A stretch of DNA of 64,000 nt from positions 78,233,143-78,297,142 of the forward strand of contig OZ010574.1 of assembly GCA_963932145.1 (NCBI GenBank), written 5' to 3'. How positions within the stretch are numbered: position 1 is the stretch's first letter; each line of letters starts with the position of its first letter. A program made the translations under genes and the position numbers. Below, in pieces: positions 32,569 to 44,216 of this stretch. The notes under the pieces were generated by a model. The model saw nothing but the letters and a program-made list of their open reading frames with translations, had not been told where the DNA came from and did no database searches. Source of the stretch: Acanthosepion lycidas (lineage: Eukaryota; Mollusca; Cephalopoda; Sepiida; Sepiidae).

Positions 32569-34084
32569 TAATTTGAAGTTGGCCGCAGCAACCCCCCACC
32601 CCAAAAGAACCATTCTGTCTTATAGTTTAGAATTCCCAAAAGGATTTAATATTATCTTGAGAGGTAAGTTAGAAAGAAGTATATTGGAAAATATCATATA
32701 TGCATTTTCAATCAAAGCTCCACAAAATAAAAAAAAATGTCTGTGTGTATGGGGGGAGTGATTCGATATTTTTTTTATCTGATCCTCTCATAAAATGAAC
32801 ATTTTTTTAATTTTTTTTTTCTTTTAGACATATTACTGTAAAAAATGTATGGATTTTAAATGCACATTATTTGTTTTACTTTTCGTTTGTACTTGTTTTC
32901 TAGAATGCGACTTACAAACTTTTCTGCATGTTATATCAAATCTTTAGAAGCTAACGTGGCGGAAAATACTGATTTATTTAAAAAAAAAAAAAATAAAATA
33001 ATGGCAGTAATGATACTTAATTCAACTGCATTCTCATAGATTGAAACCAAGAGGACAAATATAATTTTGTTTAGTTCATAGTTTTCGTAAAAGTTGTGGT
33101 GAGAATGAAGCTCCTGTCTCTCCCATAGAACCCTGGGTGCATTATCATTCTAAAATGCATTGTTAAGCTAAACCTGATCAACTCATAGGATGCAGGTTTA
33201 TTTTTATAGTAAAGTTTTGCAAAAAATGTGTATTTATATTATTATATCTTGCAAAAGATTACGTACAAGTGTTACTTGTTCCATATATGACTGTCACAAT
33301 GGCGAGTCTTTTCTTCTTGTGACCGATTCAATGCCTTTTGCCATGATGTTTAGCACATTCCAAGCATAACGTAGACTCTTTCGCATAAAATACAAGTGCT
33401 CTCTGGAATAGTCGTGCCGGTGTGAATTTTTAGAAAATAAGCGTTTAAATAAACGCGAGAGTTGCATGTTTTCTGACACGGTATGGTTTCTGAAATAAAC
33501 AAGCTGTGCCGCAAAGAAAGTTATTTGAAAAATAATAATGCGTTACGTGCCAAACAACCACGGTGAATTTGAACTGAAGGAAATAATTTAATCATGCAGG
33601 AAATTGTATTTGTTACACAAGAGAACCCTAATTATTTATCTAAATTTAGGAAAAAGAATAAAGGCCTTCAAACATTTTTAAGGGCATCCTATAGGGTACC
33701 GAATGAAATTCTATTTCATATCGGGTAATTATCTTGATGATAATACGTATGAATGTTGATAGTATCGAGAAAAAAAGAAACCTTTTGATTTTGAAACAAT
33801 TTCTTGTTTGTTATTATAATGAAAAGTGCGCGTTTGTGAAATACGACACTTTTAAGATATGCAACTTGGAAATCAATTGAATGAATTTTTTAACACCAGG
33901 GCCTGTTCAGGAATTAGTTGATCCCCACTTCCTTTTCTTTAAATGTCCATTCACGACGGAGGCAATCATGACTCTCTACAAATTCGTCTGTATTATGTGT
34001 GAATTGCCATGCTATCTAGGGGAAAGATCGGAGAGTGGTTTCCCGTTGCATTCTCCAACTGTTTGAATTCAGTTTTCCTTCTAT
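32569..34084. other. Non-coding stretch
   Basis: It contains an A-rich run near 32980 and otherwise featureless AT-rich sequence. It would be the 3' UTR and downstream flank if exon F is the gene's end. Confidence 0.35.
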
Positions 34085-34285
34085 TAGATTATTTGCCACC
34101 CAAAGCTAGAAGGCCCTGTCTACCCTGTTATTTCACCTCTAGCTGGGGGTAGAAACGTATTCGTGCCTTTTCGAATAGCATTTGTGAGAAAGTGAACACA
34201 ACAGACTAATCCAGAATTTGAACTCGTCTCTGCGAGTCCATTTTCTGCGCCCATATCCATTACACTACACAACCATGCAGATGAC
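34085..34285 (-). repeat. tRNA-related SINE (family Y), minus copy
   Basis: Nearly full order on the minus strand: a tRNA-like head near 34285, ACGAGTTCAAATTCTGGATT (box B region), GTTGTGTTCACTTTCTCACA, the CCAGCTAGAGG-like motif and a 3' part with CAGGGTAGACAGGGCCTTCT. Confidence 0.7.
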
Positions 34286-35021
34286 TAAGGTTTTTATTGC
34301 CTAAACAGATCTTTGACACATTCAGAAACATATGCGTAAAGTTTTCAATAAATTTTATCTATTTACAGTAGCAAAGATTTACGTCATTCGCAGTTAAGTT
34401 ATAGAAATAAAAAAGACGGGAATTTCCGTCATTCGTATTGGAACCCTAGATCCTGTCAATGGCTTAATATTCCATACACAACGCCGTCGAATAATGATTA
34501 GAACATCATAGTTGTGATTAATTTGACTTATAGTAGTTACTTCAGATTCGTGGTCTTGTGCCAGACGAAGCTAAAGAAATTTTATGGGAAAATCGCAAAT
34601 ATTGGTAACGAGGATTCCAGAGAGAATTAGCAAGTAAATAGCAGAGAATCAGAGAATTCTGAAACGCTTTTGGTTTTGTACTGGCGTGTCACAGACATTT
34701 CTTAGAAGTGTCTACATTAGAAAGACCTTTTACCGATTCAGAAATCATAGTAGATTAGGTAAAATTACCCTCTTTTCACCCGAGCTCATTAAGCCTTTGT
34801 TTTAGTCCTTCAATTTCAGGAACATTAAGGCCGCATTGCTAATGAATGAATATTGGAGAATTCCAAATGTTATAGTTAATGAAGAGAAGCAAAAATAGAT
34901 GTTCATCTGAGGCTAAGAACACATTTCCTGATGAATCAGGCACGGTCTTGTAAAAGCCGTCATTTTCTGTGTAGTATGAGTCTATATCCCCCTATTCAGC
35001 ATTTGTATGCAGTTAAGTGCT
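34286..35021. other. Non-coding stretch
   Basis: No recognised element or gene. Confidence 0.35.
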
Positions 35022-35055
<34 letters not shown>

Positions 35056-35057
35056 TT
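35022..35057. repeat. (CA)n(TA)n microsatellite
   Basis: A CA run of about 22 bp passes into a short TA run. Confidence 0.9.
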
Positions 35058-35127
35058 TTTTTTTCTGAATAGTGCTTTTTTGTTTGATCAGGAAGTCCTA
35101 CGTTGTCGAGTTTTTCTATGACACGTC

Positions 35128-35129
<2 letters not shown>

Positions 35130-35185
<56 letters not shown>
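35130..35185. repeat. (TA)n microsatellite
   Basis: A pure run of about 56 bp. It flanks the left side of the fold-back at 35245-35413. Confidence 0.95.
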
Positions 35186-35188
<3 letters not shown>

Positions 35189-35244
35189 TTGAGAGCAAAT
35201 ATAGATCAAATAAGGATCGGAATATAAAAAACAAAAAGGAGAGA

Positions 35245-35413
35245 TTATCAATTTAACATGTTTTACTTTTATTAAAGCTTCATCAGAGAATGAGATTCAG
35301 TTTATGAATTTGATGGACTCAAAAGTAAGAATACCATAAATCCTTTCTTCTTTTCCTCCATATATCATTCTCTGATGAAGCTTTAATAAACGTGGAACAT
35401 GTTAGATTGATAA
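35245..35413. repeat. Fold-back element with 49-bp arms
   Basis: The arms at 35245-35293 and 35365-35413 are inverted copies that differ at about five positions, separated by a 71-bp centre. Each arm, read outward from the centre, carries TCTGATGAAGCTTTAATAA, then a GTGGAAC or GTAAAAC phrase and ATGTTA. Microsatellites lie on both sides. Its layout is like the fold-back at 52877-52980. Confidence 0.8.
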
Positions 35414-35441
35414 ACATTTTCTATTTGTTCTTTATCTTATC

Positions 35442-35459
35442 ACACACACGCACACACAT

Positions 35460-35501
<42 letters not shown>
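35442..35501. repeat. (CA)n(TA)n microsatellite
   Basis: CA-rich sequence with one G interruption is followed by about 33 bp of pure TA. Confidence 0.93.
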
Positions 35502-35504
<3 letters not shown>

Positions 35505-35681
35505 TGTATATCAAGAACAATTTTAGGAGAAAAAGTATTACAAATACGACAGATTAATATTCCCTGACAAGCTGTAACAAATATCTGCTCAGCGTATTTG
35601 TATTGATATATAATAAACAAAAATGCACCGAAGGAGGCATTTGCAAAATCATGTGGGTGAGTTTGGAAACGAGTACCCGGC

Positions 35682-35778
<97 letters not shown>
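35682..35778. repeat. (CA)n(TA)n microsatellite
   Basis: About 23 bp of CA is followed by about 74 bp of TA. Long open frames across it are repeat artefacts. Confidence 0.97.
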
Positions 35779-35780
<2 letters not shown>

Positions 35781-37344
35781 ATGCGGCCTGGTAGATCATG
35801 AGAAAATGCCTCTAGTCTGTATTTAATAGTCTCGATTTTTAGTCGTGTCGGACATTTCTATATAGGTTCACAACATCCAATGAGACTATGTCAGATTCAT
35901 GATTTGTTTTTACTTATATTCTATACATAGATGTGTAGGGATGCATATGTATATATCTGTGTGTGTGTATTTGCATCTTTATATACATGTAGGTGTGTAC
36001 ATGTTAATATATAAACTGTAATAAAATATTTGTATGTACCTATATATCTCTCTGTAAATGTGGATATATATCTATGTAATACTAAAACTCTAATTTTTTA
36101 TGTATGTATGAGTTTTCCTCAAATACAGCTTAAACGATACATAATAAACCAAACTATTCAGGAGCATATTGTACCTCGAAGACCTGCCGAATGTAGTGGC
36201 AAATTTCATTAAAATGGGACAAGGGATTCTTTAACTAGGACCGTTTTTCTGGTTTTATGGCATTTTTTTTAATAGGAAATCCAGTATTTTTCCCAATGCA
36301 GATTCTTATATCAATCTGCTTACCTAAACAAATACTTGAATATTATATTATGTATGTGAAAAATAATAAGCATGAATAATATATTATAACAACATTATTA
36401 AACAAATATAAATATGCATAATACAATATATATATTTAAAAAATCCAGTACACTACATTAGAACTTTTTAAAAAAAAATATATCTTGCAATGTTTGGCAA
36501 GTACTTGGTAGTTGAAGATGCGATGTAGTTGCGTCATTACAAAATGCAATATGTATGGCTGGAAAACTGACATATGACTTGATGGTAAATAAATATATGC
36601 ACGCTGGTTTGCTACCGTTATGTATTTCTAAACGCGAGGAAGAAACATGTATAATAAAAAAAAATATTTTTTTAGAAATTACCTAGGAAAAATGAAACTA
36701 AGTACACAAGAAGGAGGCATCCATACTTGATGTTATTTCAATAGATATTAATTACCCTAAGCAGACGATTGTTGTTTGTGTGTTGCTTTTTTCTTTTTCT
36801 TTTTTTTTGGGTGGGGAGTGACCGTAACCATTGAAAATTATAATATGGCAAATACTAAAATTTTTATAAATTATCACCTCGGGGCTACTATTACTTGAAT
36901 GGAAAGGCCTTTAGTGTAATATCTGTTCGCAATTCCATTCTAAAAAAAAGTAAACATTTTCCTGCAGGGCAATGTTTGCATCAAATTCCAGCTGAATTTC
37001 ATTTATAAAATAATGTAAAGCAGCGAATTTTTTCAAAAATTCTGAAAACCTTTCCATTTCTTATTTATTACCTTATCATTTTGTTTCATGAAGTGTTTTT
37101 AAAAGGAAACCAACTGATTTATGGGTGGTCTAGTATAAATATAATTTAAATACAAATATACACATCTAATATATATTCTCAAATATAATACACATGTACA
37201 CACAAATATCATTCATTTATTCATATATACAAATATATAATCGGTATTAAATAAGAAATAGTCTAGATATCACTAGATGTATAAATGATGATAAATGCTC
37301 ATCCCAGAAATTCAGAGACAAATTAAAACCAGCTATTTGAATGA
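35779..37344. other. Long AT-rich stretch without a gene
   Basis: Tracts of TATATA and AAATATA recur (35940-36060, 36360-36480, 37140-37240). Nothing coding is seen. Confidence 0.4.
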
Positions 37345-37565
37345 AGGAGGCACGCTGGAGTAATGGATAGCGGCTCGGATTGAGGAATCGGAGAGCCAAG
37401 TTCGAATTCCAGTCAGATCTATTGCATTCACTTATATGAATCCCCCCCAGCTATGGGTAAATCGCAGGACAGACCGGGCTCTATAAACAGAAAAATGGCA
37501 ACCTGTCTCGTCAGTCATGTATACATGATCGCCTAAGCGTTTATCACGCATGGCACATAACTGAT
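37345..37565 (+). repeat. tRNA-related SINE (family Y), well-preserved plus copy
   Basis: The head reads GGAGTAATGGATAGCGGCTC (box A-like) and CAAGTTCGAATTCCAGTCAG (box B). The body follows with TTGCATTCACTTATATGAAT, CCCCCAGCTATGGGTAAAT and ACCGGGCTCTATAAACAG. This is the best copy for defining the family in this window. Confidence 0.8.
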
Positions 37566-37849
37566 TGATTTGAATGAGATAGTTTGCTATATTCTAGTTG
37601 TATTATTGGTTAAGTCAAGACAACAAAGATAGTATTTTGAATAATAATTAGCAAATAAGTTTGGTCTTTTATAGTTGTAAAAATGGTGCGATAACCTTTT
37701 ACGGTTTCCCGTTCATCTCACTTGACTTTTTAATTTAAATTTTGTAAATATCAGAAATCGTATAATCTGAGAAATCAATTCTGGAGACTAGTTTTAGCCA
37801 TGTAATTTTGGTTTGAGCACAGAAAAAAAAAATCAACAGCTATGCACCT

Positions 37850-38210
37850 AAAATTGCATTCCGATCTGGCATGTCGGCTTCAGTTACTTTCCCATTGCGA
37901 CGGTGTAGCTTCGCTGTACCACTTCTACAAGTGTAGTACTAGATTGACTGTTAAGGCTCATCATTTTACTGTTGACATTGGGAAGTTTTATTTTAATGTT
38001 TTCTCATCTCACACTTTTTGCCTATGGAAACGTCAACTACAATGTACAAAAATATAAATGCAACTGTCTCATTGAATCCTGTTCTTTTTATAATCCTTTC
38101 TCGACAATAATATGCCCTCATTTTCTATCATTACATTGTCTTTCATCCTCACTAACCCCTTGACTAAGTTGCTTTATCACCTAGCTTAGAGTGAAATGAT
38201 TAAAAAAATA
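37850..38210 (+). mobile_element. Jockey/CR1-like LINE 3' fragment
   Basis: Broken frames read RLQLLSHCDGVASLYHFYKC, which matches the SLSHRRKVASHCLFYKYFH block of the 42.6 kb copy. It runs to the shared tail with TTGACTAAGTTGCTTTATC, then TAGCTTAGAGTGAAATGATT and an A run near 38210. It is 5' truncated. Confidence 0.75.
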
Positions 38211-38467
38211 ACTTTCATTAAATTGTGGCTAAACGCTTAACGCTAATCTCAATGGTCATCAACCAAGCCTCGTTTAAGACGATAGCCGCTAATGAAAAGG
38301 TAAGTCCTTTTTAAATGTTTTGCTATAAAATTAATGCTGCTGCTAAGAGCAATGGAAAAAGATGCTATTACGTCTGTTACTGGCAATTTCTAATATTAAA
38401 ACAGTGAAGAGGCCCGTGTGTAAATTAAAAAATCGTACTGTTACACGCGTTGGGTTGATCCAACCAT

Positions 38468-38469
<2 letters not shown>

Positions 38470-38524
<55 letters not shown>
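38470..38524. repeat. (TG)n(TA)n microsatellite
   Basis: A short TG run is followed by about 45 bp of TA, leading directly into the hairpin at 38521. Confidence 0.95.
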
Positions 38525-38528
<4 letters not shown>

Positions 38529-38602
38529 TTTTTTTTAAAAAAGATGATTCCTTCGCTACATAAGAGTAGCGAAGGAATCATATTTTTTAAAAAATAATTA
38601 TA
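38521..38602. repeat. Near-perfect 80-bp hairpin
   Basis: The left arm, ending GATGATTCCTTCGCTAC (38559), and the right arm, starting GTAGCGAAGGAATCAT (38566), pair almost perfectly over about 37 bases around a 6-base loop. It is not related to the mariner MITEs and has no copy that I noticed in the window. Confidence 0.85.
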
Positions 38603-38722
38603 ATCTAAGCTCTACTTCTGTGTGGAGGACTGTTTTTTAAAAAACAAAAATACTAAAGAACACTGGATTATTTACCTAACGTGTTCTTTCCTATTTTTCT
38701 ACATATCTGCACACGCACCCCC

Positions 38723-38724
<2 letters not shown>

Positions 38725-38774
<50 letters not shown>
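38725..38774. repeat. (TA)n microsatellite
   Basis: A pure run of about 50 bp preceded by a C run. Confidence 0.95.
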
Positions 38775-38776
<2 letters not shown>

Positions 38777-38819
38777 TTTACGATAATTTTCATCCTGTAC
38801 AAGGCCCAAGAACCACTCG

Positions 38820-39430
38820 AGTTAGACGGTTACAGGGTCAGAGGTAAGAAGCACTTTTCATGAGAGTACATAGGGAACATAACGGTTAACCCTAGACTTG
38901 AACAGGTTAAGATTATAGTGATCTGCGAAGTGTTCTTTAGGGAGTCGGTTGCACAAAGTAGCGGTTTGTGAGTAGAAGCTTCTCAGGCTACAATAGGCGT
39001 GGCATAGTGGGTCTTACCCGTGAAGGACAGAACTGGTGTAATTAAGGAATGTAGTTCGTCTGAGCACTTTCCATGCAAATAGCGACAGAGAAGCGAGAGG
39101 CTTGCAGCGCTTTATTTGTGGAAAAGGGGTTGAAAATAATTCATCACTCACAAGGCCCCGAAGGCACTTTGTGACTATCGAAACTTGAAATGGAAGGCTG
39201 GGCAGCTCTTGACCATATATGGTAGCAGTACTCCATTTTCAGATTGATTGTAAAGGTAGAGGAAATCAGGAGAATCAGTTACTTATTGGAGCAGTACAGG
39301 GAAACGGCCATTTTTCAAGCATCTTTAGCGATGGATCGTATGTATGAGTTCCACTTGAGGTCTGGTTTGAGCTTGTCCCAATTCCACGTCTTCCATTTTT
39401 AATGGATAAGTAGAGAACGATTATGATTAT
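38820..39430 (-). mobile_element. LINE 3' fragment, minus (jockey/CR1-like, second subfamily)
   Basis: The minus strand reads MEYCYHIWSRAAQPS (post-RT block), a HRRxVASLxxFYRY-equivalent region, and near its end RLWNSLPKEHF-like and YNLNLFKSRVNRYV-like phrases. These are broken by frame changes. The same closing phrases occur in the piece at 44.8 kb. A GTAAGAAG at 38843 inside it mimics a donor but belongs to the LINE. Confidence 0.65.
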
Positions 39431-40339
39431 TGCTTTATAAATTTTCACACCAAAAGGATTTGGTGTCTCTTATTTGGGCTTCTCCTTTTTATTAGCATTG
39501 TTAAGTTGTAATGAATCATAGCGGGGGGGGGGAGGGCAATGAAAGGTCAGGGTTCTTTGAAGGGGTCGTCAGTTAAAAGGCATTTGAGACCATTTATTTA
39601 GTACGTATTGCTGTCTCAAAATATGATTTTGTGTAGAAATTTCTATGTATCGATCCGTGACTTAATGGGAACACTTGATTTAGTGTTCAAATAGACATGG
39701 TTTTATAGTTACTGGTTAAAATATAAGCGGAACACTTCAATGCGACCGACATTGATTAACAGTTTAGGAACAAAAATGTCTTTTTTCCTATTTATTAAAG
39801 ATTTGCAGCTTATTTCCATTGCAATATTGTTAAACGATTGGGCAAGAGAGAACAAATAAATAGCATTCATTAATAAGAAATCTGACAGATTTTCAAAGAT
39901 CGAATTAACTTTTTAACAAAAGACCATAATTTACTTATGCTATAAAATCACTAATTTGTTTTGCATGGCATTCATAAAAATTAACCCTTAAACGATGGGT
40001 ATCATCAGTTTTATTGAAAAACAGCGGATATTTCCAACGTTTTTCCATCAATCATTCATGATTCTAGGGTAATAGACTAACTCTAGGGTATATGATTTGT
40101 ATTTTACTATTTTCATGGCATTTGTTCGAATGAGCTGTGCTCCTTACTACTTCGGCTACATGAATTTAAACGTACTACTATATTGGCAATTAGGTCTCAT
40201 CGTTTTTCTGTTGAACTATAGTTAGATGCAACCACTACTTCTATTCTAATAGTTTATTTTCTTACACTTCTCACCTATTTATTTCTATTTGCCTCAGTAC
40301 ATTGCAGGCCTCAGCCCCCTTCTCGTGGTTTGTCATCCA
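39431..40339. other. Non-coding stretch
   Basis: It contains a G run (about 39523-39533). No recognised element. Confidence 0.35.
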
Positions 40340-40480
40340 GCTCTACTATTTTCCCCGAAGCTTGGGAGGAGACAGAAAAGATGTATCCCTAACTTTTCCT
40401 AATGGTATTAGTGTGATGTTACCGCAACAGATTCAATCAGAATTTGAACAATGCTTGCCGATTTCATAACACCACCTCGC
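40340..40480 (-). repeat. tRNA-related SINE (family Y), minus copy
   Basis: The minus strand shows AAGCATTGTTCAAATTCTGA (box B region) and TCTGTTGCGGTAACATCAC in the expected order, with a decayed body. Confidence 0.5.
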
Positions 40481-40509
40481 TATTAATATAGTTTATAGAA
40501 AATATAAGT

Positions 40510-40760
40510 TCAGGAGATGGCCAACATCTGTAGCTTAGTAGTTAGGGAACAGTTTCAAAATCGTCTTTTGAGCAGGGTAGAGGATCATCCTTTGTTCGCT
40601 GTTCAGTATTTGGTTTTCCGGTTCTCCTTCCAGGCCCTTAATGCTTTAACTGTCAACTTTCTGGCGTCAGTGGCTGCGACTTTTCATTATGAGGGTACCT
40701 TTATTTGACAGTTTGCTGGATGCTGTTTCCGACTGGTCGTTAAGAGCCCGAAGTCTTTGG
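40510..40760. repeat. Dispersed repeat shared with the 20.5 kb insertion
   Basis: The phrase GTCTTTTGAGCAGGGTAGAG, then CTGTTCAGTATTTGGTTTTC is a diverged match to 20528-20585. A weaker relative starts near 57158. The type of element is unknown. It may form the 5' flank of the LINE that follows. Confidence 0.5.
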
Positions 40761-41320
40761 GTAGCTCTTAGACAGGATTCGCTGATCAACAGTCAAATGA
40801 TATCGGGCTTTTGTAGTGAATGTCGCGGATGGGTAGATGTCTCTGCATGTATTTCCGCTGGGCCACACTGAGGCCACCTTATGCCCTGTCTGGTTCGTGT
40901 TACAATTAACGATGGATAGTGATAATAATGTTGGCCTTTTCCTCTCTCCCCAACACAATTTTCCTCATGACCAAAACAACGAGACGAAATAAAGAAAACC
41001 AGTAAAAAAAAACAAAAAAAAACTTAACCTCTTCAACTTTTCTTTCTCCAATGTTCGTGGTACCCACTCCAACTTCAGCAGTATAGAATCTTTACTCATG
41101 GAATGGTCGCCGGATATTCTTGCACTTTGCGAAACAAATTTAAATTCTGACATTGCTACCAATTAATTCTCTGTTCCAGGCTATCTTCCCCTTTGACGAA
41201 AAGATTTCATCATTCACATTCATGACTTTGGTGTTTCCATGCGGGATAATCTTCCCTTGACAACTTCTACATGTACTTTTGTCTTTCATTATTATACACT
41301 GTTAGCTATCTTTTTTGTTA

Positions 41321-41400
41321 TTAAGTTGGTGCAAAAATAATGTCGTTTTCTCAGATAGTAACATATGTGAGAAAACGACATTATTTTTGCACCAACCTAA
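41321..41400. mobile_element. 80-bp mariner-derived MITE, copy 4 (right-end centre)
   Basis: The ends TTAAGTTGGTGCAAAAATAA and the inverse are flanked by TA. The centre CTCAGATAGTAACATATGTG matches the right subterminal region of the 592-bp mariner. It interrupts the endonuclease of the LINE. Confidence 0.93.
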
Positions 41401-41587
41401 TATTTTTCTTTTATCATTCCCACTCTTAGGATTGCAGTATTTTAGACATAATCTCTGACAGTATATTAACGGTACTATCTCACTCTCTCTCCCCATCCAT
41501 CCGTGGGCATTGTCTTCGGTGATTTTAATCAGCCCCATGACACGAGGCGTAACACTTTGAGCTCTGACCACCGCTTTACCGGTGGTA

Positions 41588-41668
41588 GAGAAAAATGACG
41601 TAATGTCCAGCTAGCGGTTGAACAATGGCGCAGAAAAATGACTTAATGTCCAGCTAGCGGTTGAACGG
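41588..41668. repeat. Two-copy tandem duplication inside the LINE
   Basis: GTCCAGCTAGCGGTTGAAC with the preceding AGAAAAATGACGTAAT occurs twice, about 40 bp apart, with only one or two differences. It lies between the endonuclease and RT remnants, where the LINE has lost sequence. Confidence 0.85.
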
Positions 41669-43045
41669 TGGGTAAACACTTGTAACAATTTTTATATTTA
41701 TCGTGAAACATTACATACCAGCTATTTGCGAATTTTGACTCAGGAGCTCAGGCAGAACGGCTAAAATTGTTCAGGAACGCAGGCCTCAAAGACTTAAACA
41801 AAGAATATGGCTTCCGTTTTTCCAAGTCAAATGCTGATGTACTGACGATAATTGCGGAAAGAGTCTATCAAGCTTCAGATAAAAGTGGTGAAGCCCGGGA
41901 TGTAACTTTGGATATCGCGAAAGCTTTTGACAGGGTATGGCATTCAGGTTTTTTCCATAAGCTGGAAAGTTACGTTGTCTCTGGATAAATTTTAAACTGA
42001 TCCAATCTTTTCTATAGTATTGTAAAATGAAAATAATCCTGAATGTCCACTCTTCCAGTTCCTTTTGTACTAATGCAGGTGCCTCACAGAGATCGTGACA
42101 TTGCTTGCCCCAACCTTCATCCTTCTTTGTTTTTGATTTTCAATAATGATCTTCCCGATAGCATCAACTCTCATTTTCGTATCTACGCTGATGACACAAC
42201 CATTTACTCATGTCTCAGTAGTAAATCTAATCAGTTTAAGGTCAAAATGGCATCTGATATCCAAAACGAACTTCACTCTTTTATTAACTGGTGCAAAGAA
42301 TGGCTTGTTTATTTTAACGCTTCCAAAACTAAACTGCTCTCTATTAATCATCTGAGAGAGCACTCTCTGCTTTCCATCAGCATGGCTGATTCTAACCTCC
42401 AGGAGAGTGACACTGTGCCTTCTTGGGCTAACGTTCACGGCTGATATGAAATGGAAAGACGATTTTCTCTTCTGAATCTTATATATCTATAAGTCTACCA
42501 TTCAACCATGCTTAGAATATTCCTGCCACATATGGCCCGGTGCTCCTGCTATTTAGCCAGAGCTTCTTGATAAAATTCAAAGAGGAATCAGCGATGTTAT
42601 TGGCCCCGGTCTGTCGTCTTGGCTTCAGTCACTTTCCCATCGGCGTAAGGTTGCCTCCCATTGCCTTTTCTATAAATACTTTCATCGTACTTGTTTGGTG
42701 AGCTCTTCGCTATAGTGCCTAGACTCTTTGAAATTAAGTGCACTACTAGATTGTCGACGAAGTATCACCAATTTACAGCTGAACCGGTTAGACATAAGCG
42801 TAATTTTTTTCTTTTCTCGCACTTCTCGCTTGTGGAACTCCATTCCGGTTCTATGCTTTCCAGCCAAACTTAAGATGCAAAAATTTAAATGTAATGCCAA
42901 TCTCTATCTACTGTCTTTCTGATTATTCTTCCTCTGTTCTCCCTCCTTAGCAATTTTTCCTGTTTCTAACTCTTCCACACCCAGTAACCCCTTGTGTCTC
43001 AGTGGCATTGTTGCCTTGCTTAGAGCGAACTCGATTTAAAAAAAA

Positions 43046-43739
43046 ATCATATAATAATTATCAGTGTGTATTTTTAGATATAATGCCCCATCTTTAGTGG
43101 GAAGAGAGACAGATCAACTTAAATAAGTAAATTTATGAGTGATTACTTCCCTTAGTCGTTTTAATAATATATACAAATAACATTTATCTGCATTTACACA
43201 AAATTAATTCATGAGCAAAATGAACCTTTTAATCAATCAGTTCCTTTACTCCAACGTTTCTTACATAGCAGTCTTTCCCCGTCAAGCCTTTTATGCGAGG
43301 CACTCAGATACTTTTGTCTATTAAGTAAATAAAGTTTTCCATAAACTTTGTCTTGAAATAGGCTTTATTGTCGCTGTCTTTAACATTCTGTTGCTCATCT
43401 TTTTTCTCCGGAAGATATTTCAATTTCACGGTTATATTAAATATAAAAATTTTAACATGAAAAGATATTGCAGAAAAGCGATTTATATAATGCCACGAGT
43501 AATCAACGAATCGTAGATACCATTGAACATCTAAAAATATAATGGGTAATGGATTAATTAAACGGTTCATTGGCTTCTATTTTAGTTGTGAATTCTTTAT
43601 CTCAGCTTTATTGACTCTCAATTCATTGTTTCAAGACTTTTGTTTCATTGTATCTCACTATTAAAACTTTCAACAATTATCGTCATTTTTGACGGAAAGT
43701 GTACATTAAATATTAAATATGCAGTTTTAATTTATATTA
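43046..43739. other. Non-coding stretch
   Basis: No recognised element or gene. Confidence 0.35.
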
Positions 43740-44005
43740 CCGGGACGTGACATTGCTTGCGCCAACCTCAAATAATTTATAACTGTCGAAGACATGTATT
43801 TTTGATGATCAGTAATTTGATCACTATTTCTGATGATATTTCGTACGAAGCATAGATGCCGACACATACGCGATCAGATTTACTCGAATGAATGAAAATT
43901 GAACTGAACTGACCAGCGGCTGAAAGATAAGTTATAATAATCAACTCAAATTTAATCTTTCGAATGCATATATTGAACGGACCAAAACTTAATAGATAAG
44001 GTACA
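43740..44005 (+). mobile_element. LINE RT scrap
   Basis: GTGACATTGCTTGCGCCAAC matches 42098-42117 in the long LINE at all but one base, the region after RT motif B. Further on, an IDADTY phrase sits where YADDT would be, followed by NLSNAYIERT-like sequence. Very decayed. Confidence 0.45.
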
Positions 44006-44136
44006 CTGGCGAAAATAAGTTTAAGACCAATGGTTATTCATTTCAGAATATGCTTCTAATAAAACAATATAAATTAGTTTTATTGTGTACACTTTATGCA
44101 GAATTTATTTCTCTTTCGAATGATGCGAAAATTGTA

Positions 44137-44216
44137 TTGGGTTGGGGCAAAAATAATGTCGGTTTTTGGCGTTAAAAAATACGTCAAAAACCGACCTTAT
44201 TTTTGCACCAACCTAA
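44137..44216. mobile_element. 80-bp mariner-derived MITE, copy 5 (left-end centre)
   Basis: The left end is TTGGGTTGGGGCAAAAATAA and the right end is the standard inverse, with TA on both sides. The centre GGCGTTAAAAAATACGTC is of the same type as copy 1. Confidence 0.92.

Larger units (their letters stand above)
40980..43045 (+). mobile_element. Jockey/CR1-like LINE, longest copy in the window
   Basis: Order of parts on the + strand: endonuclease start (FNFSFSNVRGTHSNFSSIES, then PDILALCETNL, 41033-41160); an 80-bp MITE; RT fingers and motif A (NKEYGFRFSKSNADVLTII, then VTLDIAKAFDRVWHSGFF, 41800-41955); palm with FRIYADDTTIYSCLS (about 42175-42215); NWCKEWLVYFNASKTKLL; a post-RT block LEYSCHIWPGAP (about 42508); and a 3' UTR with TTGTGTCTCAGTGGCATTGT and TTGCTTAGAGCGAAC before the A tail. 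Much of the endonuclease and part of the RT are missing, and frames change at least four times. It is a dead copy, but it defines the family for five shorter pieces. Confidence 0.88.

Noticed and set aside
38799-38842. Possible extra exon between CATCCTGTACAAG and GTAAGAAG
   Set aside because: The stretch lies at the edge of a minus-strand LINE fragment whose sequence explains the GTAAGAAG. The acceptor pyrimidine tract is poor and is followed by no frame that continues the host gene.
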